Made by a program: the position numbers and the translations under genes. Positions 15,715 to 25,215 of a stretch of DNA of 64,000 nucleotides are shown here, in pieces. The stretch lies in contig NZ_CAJNBJ010000016.1 of NCBI RefSeq assembly GCF_905220995.1, positions 434,001-498,000 of the forward strand. Direction: 5' to 3'. The notes beneath the pieces are model-generated. The model ran no database searches, was not told the origin of the DNA, and saw only the letters and a program-made list of their open reading frames with translations. Numbering within the stretch: position 1 is the stretch's first letter; every line of letters starts with the position of its first letter. This DNA is from Nitrospira defluvii (GTDB taxonomy: Bacteria; Nitrospirota; Nitrospiria; Nitrospirales; Nitrospiraceae).

Positions 15715-16638
15715 CTACCCGAGTCCGTCACGAAAGTACTCGACGGTTCGCCGCAATCCTTCGCGTAATTCGACCTTCGGCTCCCACCCAAGGTTCCGGT
15801 GGAGTTTTGTGGAATCGATCACGCTCCTGGCCTGCTCGCCCCGCTTGGCCGGCCCATGTACTTCGCGAAACTCCACTTTGGTCAGATCGACGATCGTTCG
15901 AAAGAGGTCGTTCACCGAGGTCTCGATCCCGGTCCCCACGTTGTAGACACCTTCGACGTCGGGGCCCATCGCCATGAGATTCGACTCGACCACATCCTCA
16001 ACATAGACGAAATCCCTGGTCTGGCGGCCGTTCCCGTTCACCACTGCTTGCTCACCCCGCAACATCTTCTGAATAAAGATGGCCACAACGCCCGCCTCGC
16101 CTTCCGGATCCTGCCGGGGCCCATACACATTCGCATAACGCAAGCTGACCACTTGGATACCGCTCATTCGCTGGTAATAGAACAGATAGTGTTCGCCGCA
16201 CAATTTGCTGATCCCATAGGGAGAGAGTGGTTGGGTGACGTGGGTTTCCGGGGCAGGAAAGGTCAGCTGCTCCCCATAAATCGCGCCGCCGGAGGATGAA
16301 AAGATGACCTTGCGTGCACCATGCTTGGAGGCCTGCTCCAGCACATTCAGGGTACCAAGCACATTGACCTGAGCATCGAACATCGGATCTTCGACGGAAC
16401 GCCGAACGTTCATCTGCGCGGCCAGGTGAAACACCACCGCTGGGCGTTCATTACGGAACACCCGTTCTAGTTTTGGATTTTCGATGTCCAACTTGTAGAA
16501 CTGCGCCGCTTTCGGCACGTTTTTCCGCTTGCCCGTCACAAGATTATCGACCACCACCACGTCGTGGCCCTCTTGCAGCAACCGATCGACAACGTGTGAT
16601 CCGATAAACCCCGCTCCTCCGGTGACCAAGACTTTCAT
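15715..16638 (-). CDS. NAD-dependent sugar epimerase/dehydratase (GalE-like)
   Basis: A 307-residue short-chain dehydrogenase of the extended type. The Rossmann motif is VTGGAGFIGSHVVD at the N-terminus, the catalytic pair is SPYGISK (Tyr and Lys, about residue 142), and the C-terminal part has VYNVGTG and NLGWEPKVEL. Closest in style to UDP-glucose 4-epimerases or UDP-glucuronate epimerases; the exact sugar is uncertain. GAGGAGACGT precedes the ATG at 16638. It follows tlyA on the minus strand after 60 bases and could be transcribed with it. Confidence 0.85.
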   Translation of the reverse strand: MKVLVTGGAGFIGSHVVDRLLQEGHDVVVVDNLVTGKRKNVPKAAQFYKLDIENPKLERVFRNERPAVVFHLAAQMNVRRSVEDPMFDAQVNVLGTLNVLEQASKHGARKVIFSSSGGAIYGEQLTFPAPETHVTQPLSPYGISKLCGEHYLFYYQRMSGIQVVSLRYANVYGPRQDPEGEAGVVAIFIQKMLRGEQAVVNGNGRQTRDFVYVEDVVESNLMAMGPDVEGVYNVGTGIETSVNDLFRTIVDLTKVEFREVHGPAKRGEQARSVIDSTKLHRNLGWEPKVELREGLRRTVEYFRDGLG

Positions 16639-16698
16639 ACGTCTCCTCACTCCCCTTCATCAACCCAGCATTCAACACCCAAACCGGCAGGTCGAAGA

Positions 16699-17535
16699 TC
16701 AGCCTACACCTTCCGCCGACTTCCGCAAAGTACTTTCGTCCGCCCCGGTGACGCCCCTTTTTCGCATATCCTTCTCCGATGATGCTTTGTGACGGAACCA
16801 CGCGAGAATCTCCCGATTCCCTTTTCGGCCTTCAATGGGCGATTCCATGCGACCTGCCAGTTCCAATCCCAAGGACAGGGCACAAGCAATAACCTTTTCC
16901 GCCGCCCCTTGTCGTAATCCATCATCCCGCACAATCCCTCCCCGCCCGACAAGACCCTTTCCCACTTCAAATTGCGGCTTGATCAGCGTGATGATGGAGC
17001 CAGAGGCCGTGAGGTATGACACAACACAGGGCAGCACCAGCGTCAGTGAAATGAACGACACGTCAATCACAATCAGATCAATCGGCTCAGGAATCGCGTG
17101 TGGGGGCAGATGGCGGATGTTGGTCCGTTCCATGAGGACAACCCGAGGATCCTGACGAAGTCGCCACTCAAACTGCCCATATCCCACATCCACTGCATAC
17201 ACTCGACTCGCTCCCCGCTGCAGCAGACAATCCGTAAAGCCTCCCGTTGAACAGCCGACGTCAAAACAGGTCATACCCTTCGGATCGACCTGAAATTGAT
17301 CCAGCGCGCCCGCCAGCTTCTCCCCGCCGCGTCCCACATAGGGAGAACCGGGTCCAGTCACCTCTACGGACGCATCCGGCAACGTAAGTTTCGCCGCCTT
17401 ATCGACGACCGTCCCATCCACCCGGACCAGACCGGCCAGAATCAGGCGGGCTGCATCCTCCCGACTCGCGACGAGTCCTCGATTCACCAGCACGCGATCG
17501 AGCCGTTCTCGCTCTGGGCGGATTTTCTGAACCAT
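16699..17535 (-). CDS. tlyA: TlyA-family rRNA 2'-O-methyltransferase
   Basis: The protein has an N-terminal S4 RNA-binding domain (RLDRVLVNRGLVASREDAARLI, seen as LDRVLVNRGLVASRE) and a C-terminal FtsJ/RrmJ-type methyltransferase (CFDVGCSTGGFTDCLL, then KPQFEVGKGLVGRGGIVRD). TlyA proteins methylate 16S and/or 23S rRNA, and some of them are reported as haemolysins. The ATG at 17535 gives 278 residues; the frame is open to a GTG at 17586 that would add 17 residues, and neither start has a good ribosome binding site. Part of the minus-strand run with xseA/xseB; tlyA next to xseB is a common bacterial order. Confidence 0.85.
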   Translation of the reverse strand: MVQKIRPERERLDRVLVNRGLVASREDAARLILAGLVRVDGTVVDKAAKLTLPDASVEVTGPGSPYVGRGGEKLAGALDQFQVDPKGMTCFDVGCSTGGFTDCLLQRGASRVYAVDVGYGQFEWRLRQDPRVVLMERTNIRHLPPHAIPEPIDLIVIDVSFISLTLVLPCVVSYLTASGSIITLIKPQFEVGKGLVGRGGIVRDDGLRQGAAEKVIACALSLGLELAGRMESPIEGRKGNREILAWFRHKASSEKDMRKRGVTGADESTLRKSAEGVG

Positions 17536-17601
17536 AGGCTGCGATGGAATTTCAGCGACGGCGGACGCAGGCCACTGTGGACCCACGCATTGATCAGACT
17601 G

Positions 17602-17850
17602 CTACTGCGAACTCTCTGTCTCATCCTCACCGGGGGAAAAGGCCTGAATTCGTTTCTTTCCGTCCTTTTCCTGGACCAGGATCTCTACCTTGCGCTCCGC
17701 GTCTTCCAACATCTTGAGACACGTTTTCGACAACCGGATCCCTTCCTCGAAAATTTTCAGCGAATCGTCGAGTGGCAGATCACCTTTTTCAAGTTCGGCG
17801 ACGATCGTCTCCAATCTCGCCATGGCATATTCGAATTTTACTGCAGCCAC
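17602..17850 (-). CDS. xseB: Exodeoxyribonuclease VII small subunit
   Basis: An 82-residue helical protein with the XseB pattern FEYAMARLETIVAELEKGDLPLDDSLKIFEEG followed by the second helix (shown here as LETIVAELEKGDLPLD and LSKTCLKMLEDAERKVE). It binds XseA to form exonuclease VII, which degrades single-stranded DNA. The GTG at 17850 is chosen because AAAGGGAG lies 6 bases upstream; the GTG at 17856 would touch that site. It follows xseA after about 57 bases. Confidence 0.88.
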   Translation of the reverse strand: MAAVKFEYAMARLETIVAELEKGDLPLDDSLKIFEEGIRLSKTCLKMLEDAERKVEILVQEKDGKKRIQAFSPGEDETESSQ

Positions 17851-17907
17851 AACCACTCCCTTTGCTCAGTCATCGATCGCGCATTATTGCCCGCGCGTCT
17901 AGTGGGG

Positions 17908-19266
17908 TCAAGACGCCGACTGTCGGATCACGTCGCTGACCACACACACCAGCTGTCCCTCCGCAAGTCTGGCCTGAACCGTCTGCCCGACCGTCACGTC
18001 GGAGGACTTGCGCACCATTTTCCCCTCAGGAACGGTCCGTATGACACTAAATCCCCGGCTCAAGGTGGCCAGTGGACTCAGGGCGTCCAGCGCGGCGACA
18101 CGCGCCGCCACTGATTGCCTTCGTGAAACGATCCCGCGACGAGCTTCTTGCTCCAACCGCCGAGACAGTTGGGGGAGCAAGACGAGTGAGGCTCGAATCC
18201 GGTTATGAGGCCCCAGCGACAGTAAGGCATGCCGGTGCTCCACCACACCACGGTGCAGCGCCGTGAGGCGCTCGGTCAAGGTGCGGGTCACTCGATCATG
18301 CAGATCATCCAGATGCTGCGCTTGCGCCTGCACTCGAAACCGCATCTCGCCGAGTCCACCGATCAACCGATCCAGGCGGTGCCGCTGCATCTGTATCCCG
18401 GTGTCCACGAGACGACGGAGGCGACCATCCAATTCACCCAATCGCGCCAGGATCTCGTCGAGAACAGGCACCACCGCCTCTGCCGCCGCAGAAGGGGTCG
18501 GGGCTCGATAATCAGCCGCAAAGTCTGCCAGCGTGACGTCGATTTCATGCCCGACAGCGGAGACCACCGGTACCCTTGACCGCGCAATCGCACGCACTAC
18601 CGCTTCTTCGTTAAACGCCCAGAGGTCTTCCGAGGCCCCTCCGCCGCGCCCGACAATCAACACGTCTACCTGCGGCATCTCGTTCAACGCATGAATCGCC
18701 GCCGCGATGTGCTCGCCGGCCCCCTCGCCCTGCACCGGAACCGGGGCGACAAGAATATCAACGACTGGACAACGACGGCGGAGCACCGCCACGATATCGC
18801 GTATGGCAGCTCCCGTGGGCGAGGTCACCACACCGACCGTCCTCGGGAATTCCGGCAACGGCCGCTTCCTTGCCTCTTCGAACAACCCTTCGGCCGATAA
18901 CCGTTCCTTGAGCTGCTCGAAGGCCAACTGCAAGGCCCCGAGCCCCTTCGGTTCAAGCGCGTCTACGATCAGCTGGTATTCGCCCCGAGGCTCGTACACA
19001 GAAATGCGCCCGCGGGCAACGACGGCCAGTCCCTCCTGCAGCGCAAACCGAAGACGTTCGACTCCGGACCGAAAGAGCACGCCGCGGAGCTGACTCTGCG
19101 CATCCTTTAGCGTGAAATAGAGGTGCCCCGACGTCGGGGCGCGAAGATTGGAGATTTCGCCTTCGACCCAGACCTCCCGAAATTGGTCTTCCAGCGATTC
19201 TCGAATGAGCCGTGTCACATCGGACACGGACAGCAGCAGAGGCAGCGAAAGATTGTGCCCGGTCAT
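17908..19266 (-). CDS. xseA: Exodeoxyribonuclease VII large subunit
   Basis: A 452-residue catalytic subunit. The OB-fold (VWVEGEISNLRAPTSGHLYFTLKD, visible as WVEGEISNLRAPTSGH) occupies the first 100 residues, followed by the nuclease domain with VGVVTSPTGAAIRDI, LIVGRGGGASEDLWAFNEE and VSAVGHEIDVTLADFAADYR, then a long coiled coil and the C-terminal LSRGFSVIR. All are family hallmarks. It is involved in DNA repair and in resolving toxic single strands. It starts at ATG 19266 without a clear ribosome binding site and comes 37 bases after ymdB. Confidence 0.93.
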   Translation of the reverse strand: MTGHNLSLPLLLSVSDVTRLIRESLEDQFREVWVEGEISNLRAPTSGHLYFTLKDAQSQLRGVLFRSGVERLRFALQEGLAVVARGRISVYEPRGEYQLIVDALEPKGLGALQLAFEQLKERLSAEGLFEEARKRPLPEFPRTVGVVTSPTGAAIRDIVAVLRRRCPVVDILVAPVPVQGEGAGEHIAAAIHALNEMPQVDVLIVGRGGGASEDLWAFNEEAVVRAIARSRVPVVSAVGHEIDVTLADFAADYRAPTPSAAAEAVVPVLDEILARLGELDGRLRRLVDTGIQMQRHRLDRLIGGLGEMRFRVQAQAQHLDDLHDRVTRTLTERLTALHRGVVEHRHALLSLGPHNRIRASLVLLPQLSRRLEQEARRGIVSRRQSVAARVAALDALSPLATLSRGFSVIRTVPEGKMVRKSSDVTVGQTVQARLAEGQLVCVVSDVIRQSAS

Positions 19267-19303
19267 ACGGTGCCGCGCCAGCAGGAAATGACGCGAGAAG
19301 AGA

Positions 19304-20083
19304 TCAATCCATCATTCGGATGCGTTCTACCGACACGACCTTGCCCAGCGCCGCATCGAGGTCGACAAGGAGCGCGCAGAAGACCGTAGGTCCCGACGCC
19401 ACCTCAAACCGTCTGGGCATTCCGGTCAAAAACTTTTCAATCGCCAATTCCTTCTTGATCCCGATCACCGAATGCAGAGGCCCCGTCATGCCGATGTCCG
19501 TGATGTAGGCCGTCCCTTTCGGAAGGATTTGCTCGTCAGCCGTTTGCACATGTGTATGGGTCCCGGCCACGACCGTCACCAGTCCATCGAGATAATGGCC
19601 CATGGCCATCTTTTCCGAGCTCGCCTCGGCATGCATATCAACCACAATGGCCGATACCTGCGTCTTGAGCCGCTCGACCTCGCGCTTTGCGACTTGAAAC
19701 GGGCAATCGATGGTCGGCATGAAGGCCCGCCCCATTAAATGCAGAATGCCCAACGACTCGCCGCCCGGCGTCGTGAAGACGTAACTGCCTCGCCCCGGCA
19801 CCCCGGCCGGATAGTTGGCTGGGCGCAACAGACGCGGTTCGCGGGGAAACACGTCCAGGATTTCTTTCTTATCCCACGCATGGTTGCCCGTGGTAATGAC
19901 GGACACCCCCAGGTCGAACAGGTCATCCACGAGATCGGGCGTGATTCCAAATCCGCCGGCGACGTTTTCGCCATTGCCGACCACGACATCGATCGCGTGA
20001 TTGGCAATGAGTTTCGGCAGGAGGCGAGCCACGGACCGTCGTCCCGGCTCGCCCATGATGTCTCCGATCATCAAGACTTTCAT
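19304..20083 (-). CDS. ymdB: YmdB-type metallophosphoesterase
   Basis: A 259-residue protein of the TIGR00282/YmdB family, a 2',3'-cyclic-nucleotide phosphodiesterase in Bacillus. The metal ligands are in IGDIMGEPGR, GNGENVAGGFG, TTGNHAWD and GTHTHVQTAD. YmdB usually lies beside rny, as here (11 bases after the rny stop), and influences RNA turnover and development-type switches in Firmicutes. The ATG at 20083 gives MKVLMIGD, the usual start. Confidence 0.9.
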   Translation of the reverse strand: MKVLMIGDIMGEPGRRSVARLLPKLIANHAIDVVVGNGENVAGGFGITPDLVDDLFDLGVSVITTGNHAWDKKEILDVFPREPRLLRPANYPAGVPGRGSYVFTTPGGESLGILHLMGRAFMPTIDCPFQVAKREVERLKTQVSAIVVDMHAEASSEKMAMGHYLDGLVTVVAGTHTHVQTADEQILPKGTAYITDIGMTGPLHSVIGIKKELAIEKFLTGMPRRFEVASGPTVFCALLVDLDAALGKVVSVERIRMMD

Positions 20084-20093
20084 ACCCAATCAC

Positions 20094-21662
20094 TCACTTC
20101 GCAAAATCGACAAACCGGCTTTCGCGGATGACCGTTACCTTGATCTGACCCGGATAGGTCAGTTCCTGCTCGATCTTCTTGGCCAAATCTCGAGAAAGCT
20201 GGAAACACTCGGGATCCGTGAGATCCTCCTGCTTCACGATCACGCGGATCTCTCGCCCGGCTTGAATCGCGTAGGCCTTTTGGACCCCCTTGTGAACGGT
20301 CGCCAGAGACTCCAGTTTCTCCAAGCGTTTCACATAGGATTCCAGTGCCTCGCGACGAGCCCCAGGCCGCGCAGCCGACAGCGCTTCCGCCGCCGCGACG
20401 AGCACGGTCTCGGGACAAATAGGCTCCACCTGCTCATGATGCGCCGCAATGGCGTTCACGACCTTGGCATGTTCGCCGTATTTTTTCGCGATCTCCGCCC
20501 CCAGCATGGCATGTGGGCCTTCTTCTTCGTGACTGACGGCTTTGCCGATGTCGTGCAACAGTGCCCCGCGCTTCGCGAGTTTGACGTCGAGTTTTAGTTC
20601 TGACGCCATGATCCCACAAATATAAGCCGCTTCACGGGCATGGTACAGATTGTTCTGCCCGTAACTGGTTCGATACTTCAGCCGCCCCAGCACCTTGACG
20701 AGTTCCGGATGGAAATCGGACAGACCGACCTCGAAGATGACTTTCTCCGCCTCTTCGATCATCAGTTTCTCGATGTCCGTCTTCACCTTTTCGACGATTT
20801 CCTCGATACGGGTGGGATGGATTCGGCCGTCGTGCATGAGCCGCTCGAGCGACACTTTGGCGATCTCACGACGCAGCGGGTCAAAGCCCGAGATAATCAC
20901 CGCCTCGGGCGTCTCATCGATGATAAGGTCGATCCCTGTGGCCGCTTCGATCGCACGGATATTCCGGCCTTCTCGGCCGATGATCCGCCCCTTCATGGCA
21001 TCATTGGCGATAGGCACAACGGAGATCGTCGCCTCATTGACATAATCGCGGGTCACCCGCTGAATCGAGCAGGCGATAATCTCGCGTGCCTCGCGCTCGG
21101 CATTCTCTTTTGCCTCTTCAAGCAACCGCTTCGCCAGACCAGCCGCTTCCAACCGCGCCTGGCTCTCCATCTCCTGAATCAGTTGCCGTTTCGCCTCTTC
21201 AGCCGTCAGACCGGCCACCCGCTCAAGCGCATCACGATGCTGCTTAAGTGCCTGCGCGCAAGCGGCATCTTTCTGCGCCAAGGCCTCTTCACGCTTGAGG
21301 AGTTCCTGCTCCCGCTTCAGCGCATCCTGATCACGCTTGTCGAGCAGACTCAGTTTCCTATCAAGGCCCTCTTCACGCTGGGCAACCCGCCGTTCGGTGT
21401 TGGCCACTTCGGCGAGTTTAGATTTCTGCTCCTTCTCCAGTTCGATTCGCGATTGAAAAACGAGGTCCTTGGCCTCCAACTTCGCTTCTTTGAGGAGATT
21501 CTCCGCTTCACGCTGAGCAGACTGAATCACCTGCGCCGATTGGTCCTCTGCCTCTGCCCGGCGGGCAAGTGCAGACCGACGGCGCAGCACTTCAAACAGG
21601 CCGGCGCCGAGCGCCGCACCCAACAATCCGACAATAATGTACGCAACAACGCTGAGAGAAAT
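20094..21662 (-). CDS. rny: Ribonuclease Y
   Basis: A membrane-bound endoribonuclease that initiates mRNA decay. In order: membrane anchor (VVAYIIVGLLGAALGAGLF), long Glu/Lys coiled coil to about residue 200, KH domain (GRIIGREGRNIRAIE), HD domain (LLHDIGKAVSHE and AIAAHHEQVEP) and C-terminal domain ending YPGQIKVTVIRE. The start is unusual. A very strong ribosome binding site AAGGGAGGTGG (21677-21667) is followed after seven bases by ATT at 21662-21660, which gives the expected short N-terminus just before the anchor. The only canonical in-frame candidate with room for a site is GTG at 21704 (14 more residues), which has only a weak CAGG upstream. GTG at 21671 overlaps the site. Confidence 0.88.
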   Translation of the reverse strand: MSLSVVAYIIVGLLGAALGAGLFEVLRRRSALARRAEAEDQSAQVIQSAQREAENLLKEAKLEAKDLVFQSRIELEKEQKSKLAEVANTERRVAQREEGLDRKLSLLDKRDQDALKREQELLKREEALAQKDAACAQALKQHRDALERVAGLTAEEAKRQLIQEMESQARLEAAGLAKRLLEEAKENAEREAREIIACSIQRVTRDYVNEATISVVPIANDAMKGRIIGREGRNIRAIEAATGIDLIIDETPEAVIISGFDPLRREIAKVSLERLMHDGRIHPTRIEEIVEKVKTDIEKLMIEEAEKVIFEVGLSDFHPELVKVLGRLKYRTSYGQNNLYHAREAAYICGIMASELKLDVKLAKRGALLHDIGKAVSHEEEGPHAMLGAEIAKKYGEHAKVVNAIAAHHEQVEPICPETVLVAAAEALSAARPGARREALESYVKRLEKLESLATVHKGVQKAYAIQAGREIRVIVKQEDLTDPECFQLSRDLAKKIEQELTYPGQIKVTVIRESRFVDFAK

Positions 21663-21827
21663 GGGAACCACCTCCCTTACGGCAGCGGGACAGCACGCTG
21701 TCACCCTGCAAATAATCGCAGCCAGTGTGATGAGGGGGGAGCGGAGAGACTAGAAGGGATGCCGACGAGAGAAGGGAAATGCCTGACTACCTGAGCCGGT
21801 TCAAACAGCAGTGTGGAATCGCTCTCG

Positions 21828-22091
21828 CTAATTCAAGTGGAGGAGTGGTCGGCCTCGACCCGAATCCTTGGGCCGGTCCGCGCGTGCGCGCAGCAACCTG
21901 AGCCGTTCGGCATAAATACTCGACTGTTCGGCGTCCCTGGCACGCCACAAGGTGTTGATGAACTGCTGCCCGCGAACCGCCAACACCGAATGATGTCGCA
22001 CCCGACGCATACACACACGGGGCTGAGTGACCTGCCCCATCCACGCAACGAAGACCACAGTGAGAAACAAAACAAAAACCAGCGATTCCAT
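21828..22091 (-). CDS. Possible small single-pass membrane protein
   Basis: An 87-codon frame between zapA and rny. Residues 2-17 are hydrophobic (SLVFVLFLTVVFVAWM), and the remainder is Arg-rich and probably cytoplasmic (HSVLAVRGQQFINTLWRAR). Codon use resembles neighbouring genes and the operon would otherwise have a gap of 520 bases, but no clear ribosome binding site precedes the ATG and no family is recognised. It could be spurious. Confidence 0.4.
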   Translation of the reverse strand: MESLVFVLFLTVVFVAWMGQVTQPRVCMRRVRHHSVLAVRGQQFINTLWRARDAEQSSIYAERLRLLRARADRPKDSGRGRPLLHLN

Positions 22092-22228
22092 ATGTTTAGT
22101 GCTCAGAGACCGTCGTCAGAATTTCCGTCCTTGTCCGAAGCGTCCTTTCCTCTCCTGCTCTTGCTGACCCTCAGGTCAAGACAACCGAGAAACGATAACA
22201 AAGCAATGCAATGAAAGCAAGGCGAAAC

Positions 22229-22525
22229 TCACCGCGACAAGATAGACGGCATCTGCTGATCGATGGATTCCATGAGGGATGCGACACGACGGTCCGCATC
22301 GGCTTCATCCTGGCGGAACCTCCGTTCCGACTCCAGCAACTCGTGGGCAAGATTGAATGCGGCAAGGACGGCCAGCTTGGCCGGGGTGGCCGACCGCATA
22401 CCGGCCGCCACCTGCTTCATCTGTGTGTCGACCATCTCGGCCAATTTCTTCACGTAGGACTCGTCGGCCTCACCATTGATGCTGTACCGTTGGCCGTAAA
22501 TCTCCACGTCGATGGTTTTAGTCAA
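22229..22525 (-). CDS. zapA: Cell division protein ZapA
   Basis: A 98-residue ZapA: VEIYGQRYSINGEADESYVKK is the conserved N-terminal core (given here as VEIYGQRYSING and SYVKKLAEMVD), and the C-terminal helix forms the coiled coil. ZapA cross-links FtsZ filaments at the division ring. The start is TTG at 22525, fixed by AAGGAGGTGG four bases upstream; the frame extends further to 22684 but that part lies inside the upstream gene in another frame. The two genes overlap by 8 bases, so translation is likely coupled. Confidence 0.85.
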   Translation of the reverse strand: MTKTIDVEIYGQRYSINGEADESYVKKLAEMVDTQMKQVAAGMRSATPAKLAVLAAFNLAHELLESERRFRQDEADADRRVASLMESIDQQMPSILSR

Positions 22526-22772
22526 ACGCCACCTCCTTGGGTTCATCCAAGCATTCCAGCAGATCAATTTCCCCGAGCACTTTTTCGATCCGTGCCCGGA
22601 TATCCAGACGTTCCTGTTCCCAACGGCGGTTTTCGTCATCGCGCACCGCAACCCGTTCGCGCGCCAGACGAAGTTCATCTTCAAGCGAAGCGTTCTTCCG
22701 CTTCAGGTCCTGCACCAGTTTCACGAGATCACGAATGCGAAGTTCAAGGGCGTCGAGACGATCTAAAGTCAT
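22518..22772 (-). CDS. ZapB-like coiled-coil protein
   Basis: An 84-residue, almost entirely heptad-type coiled coil (LDALELRIRDLVKLVQDLKRK, shown to 20 residues as LDALELRIRDLVKLVQDLKR). The ATG at 22772 has GAGGA upstream. Its place directly before zapA with an 8-base overlap, the size and the coiled coil fit a ZapB-type division protein, which bridges ZapA and other ring components. Coiled coils diverge fast, so the name rests mainly on context. Confidence 0.7.
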   Translation of the reverse strand: MTLDRLDALELRIRDLVKLVQDLKRKNASLEDELRLARERVAVRDDENRRWEQERLDIRARIEKVLGEIDLLECLDEPKEVAFD

Positions 22773-22867
22773 GATTATGTCCTCATCACAAAGTGGTGGT
22801 CCTATGCTGGCTGAATGGGGGCGAAATATAGAAAGTTCATCTCCCCTTGTCAAGAAAACGGCCGACG

Positions 22868-25105
22868 TTACGAGGTTCCGTTGTGCAGCCGACGATACTC
22901 CCCGTAACTGCGCAAGACCCGTTTCACATAGAGCCGCGTCTCCTGGTAGGGGATCAGCTCCACGAATTCATCTTGCTCCCGTCCCCGATGGACGGCAATC
23001 CAACTATTCACCGCGATGGGCCCGGCATTATAGGCCGCCACGGCATGGGCCATGTTTCCCCCGTACTGCTCGAGTAGCTGTCCCAGGTAGCGCACCCCCA
23101 GACGGATATTTGTTTCCTGATCGAACAACTCTTCCCGCCCGACAGTGGGAAACCCGTACCGCTGTGCCACCGCATTAGCCGTCACCGGCATCAACTGCAT
23201 CAACCCCACCGCCCCGACCACGGAGACCGCCTTCTCGTCATACTGACTTTCTTCGCGGATGATGGCGGCAGCCAGGTAGGGATCCACTGCGGCAACGCCT
23301 TGCGCCGCAATGGTCGGCACCAATCCGGTTGGGTAGGCCACAGTCCAGAGCGCCGGTGCCGTCGGGAGACCGCTCCGCTCCAACTTCTCTTTAAAATGCA
23401 CTTTGGCGACCCGCAGAGCCGGATGATAGGCGCCCACTTCACTGAGCATGGTGGAGAACGCCAGCAAGACATCCTGATCCCGGCTGTATTGTTCCGTGAG
23501 CGCCCCCAACTCGCGAGCTGCATCCTGGCCGAAGCCAAGCAGCTTCAGCTCCATGCCACGCTGATAGAAGCGGTGTTGTTCGATTTCTGGACGACGATTC
23601 TGCGGGAACCGCTCGGCGTCATCGTCCACAGGACGGCCCGGCGCCGCGACCGCGGTCGATGCCGATGGCAGCGAGGCGCGGCGCGAGGCGAGCTGACAAT
23701 AGTAACTATAGGCATGCAGCTGACAGATCCGGGCATATTGCCCCGCGACGGTGGCAGGTTTTCCATGTTCATCGGACCGCGCCGCCCAATACATGGCCTG
23801 CGGCTCAAACCCATTGACATGGAGCTCGACCACCGCACGAAACGTCTCCGCTGCGTCTCGATATCGAGCCGTTCGATATTGCGCCCACCCGGCACGCCAC
23901 AACCCCTCCGCCCGCTGACTCGCCGAGTCACCCAGCTTCGCCACCTGCCTGAACATGCCGATGGCGTCATCAAACTTGCCCTGATCCTCCAACCACACTC
24001 CGGCAAAGAGATGCACCATCGCGCGTTGGTCGCCTGCCAACGAGCTCTGAGCGACCGATCGAGCCAACTCAATCAGTTTTTCGCCCTGCCCCTGCCGCAG
24101 ATATACCCGGGCCAGCCACACCGACGCCTCTGCGGACTCCTGCACCCGATCGGCAACCAACCCTCGAAAAGTTTCGCGAGCCTGGTCGTACTGTTTCAGG
24201 CGCACATACGCCACCCCAAGTTTCAAGCGAGCATCGAACCGGCGGGGATGGCCAGGAGCCATAGCCAGGAATCGACGCAGCTCCTCCACCGCCTCCGCCT
24301 GCATTGAAAGTCCGAGGAAGGCTTGCGCGCGAATCGCGTAATCATCGGCAGTCGGGACCCAAGACTCCCCGCCTAACGCCGTCTCCAATCGCACCTTCGC
24401 TTCTTTCGCCTCGGGGGACTGGGGGTAGCGCAGCCAGAGCTGTTTTAAGACCGTGCGGGCCTCGGGCAGCCGATTCTCCCGGAGGTGACAGTCGGCTTGA
24501 TGCCACAAAGCCACCGGGGCGCCCGCGTCTTTATCCGCGAGTACGACGGCCCGCTCCAACCATTCAACCGCGCGAGCACAGACGTTGCCGCTGTACCACG
24601 ACTCACCCGTGCGATAGGCCGCCTTCGCAGCCAGATTGGAGTCCGGCACCACCTTGGGAATCGTCTCCAAGAGTTCGGCGGCCTGCATAGGCTCGTTCTG
24701 CTTCAACAAGGACGCTGCAATCCAGAGCCGCAGATAGTCGTCGAGAACCGGCAGATCAGGTTGCGCAGCACGAAGGAGTTTCGCCGCTTCGACCGGGTCG
24801 CGCTCCGTCAACAGCACCCCTAAGACGACTGCCGCCCGCTTCGCCCAGATGGTCGAGGGGAAGAGATCCACCACCGCCCGCAGTTGATCGATCTTCAGCA
24901 TCAGCGCATGATCGCGCTGAGAAGCGGTACCGGAACGCTCATTGATGGCAATGGCCGAACGGAAGCAGTCTTCAGCGGAGACACAGAGCGGGGGGGCGAC
25001 AGGAAGAGGGCGCGGCGACTCCGCCGTGGCCGTCCAGAAGAGGCTCGGCACAAGGAGAGATGCGGCAAGGCCCAACAAACTGGTCCGCCAAGGAAGTGCG
25101 GTCAC
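22868..25105 (-). CDS. slt: Soluble lytic murein transglycosylase (Slt70-like)
   Basis: A 745-residue periplasmic enzyme. A signal peptide (LLGLAASLLVPSLFWTATA) is followed by a superhelix of TPR-like repeats over about 550 residues, then the SLT catalytic domain from about residue 600 (AAIIREESQYDEKAVSVVGA with the catalytic Glu, GLMQLMPVTA, AAYNAGP). Such enzymes cut peptidoglycan to 1,6-anhydro products. The start is GTG 25105 with AGGACGGG upstream. It lies divergent from rlmN and upstream of the division genes. Confidence 0.9.
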   Translation of the reverse strand: MTALPWRTSLLGLAASLLVPSLFWTATAESPRPLPVAPPLCVSAEDCFRSAIAINERSGTASQRDHALMLKIDQLRAVVDLFPSTIWAKRAAVVLGVLLTERDPVEAAKLLRAAQPDLPVLDDYLRLWIAASLLKQNEPMQAAELLETIPKVVPDSNLAAKAAYRTGESWYSGNVCARAVEWLERAVVLADKDAGAPVALWHQADCHLRENRLPEARTVLKQLWLRYPQSPEAKEAKVRLETALGGESWVPTADDYAIRAQAFLGLSMQAEAVEELRRFLAMAPGHPRRFDARLKLGVAYVRLKQYDQARETFRGLVADRVQESAEASVWLARVYLRQGQGEKLIELARSVAQSSLAGDQRAMVHLFAGVWLEDQGKFDDAIGMFRQVAKLGDSASQRAEGLWRAGWAQYRTARYRDAAETFRAVVELHVNGFEPQAMYWAARSDEHGKPATVAGQYARICQLHAYSYYCQLASRRASLPSASTAVAAPGRPVDDDAERFPQNRRPEIEQHRFYQRGMELKLLGFGQDAARELGALTEQYSRDQDVLLAFSTMLSEVGAYHPALRVAKVHFKEKLERSGLPTAPALWTVAYPTGLVPTIAAQGVAAVDPYLAAAIIREESQYDEKAVSVVGAVGLMQLMPVTANAVAQRYGFPTVGREELFDQETNIRLGVRYLGQLLEQYGGNMAHAVAAYNAGPIAVNSWIAVHRGREQDEFVELIPYQETRLYVKRVLRSYGEYRRLHNGTS

Positions 25106-25215
25106 AATCCCGTCCTGAGCAGCAGGTGAACCGCTTCATTATAGCCTACTGCCGCACAAACGCGACCAAGTTCGCCTTGCTTGTCACAAGTTTTTTCCCT
25201 GTGCTAGGCTCCGGC

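Noticed and set aside
22092-22228. Possible 6S RNA next to zapA
   Set aside because: The position beside zapA is classic for ssrS, but I cannot recognise the closing stem or central bubble. An Infernal search with the Rfam 6S model would decide.
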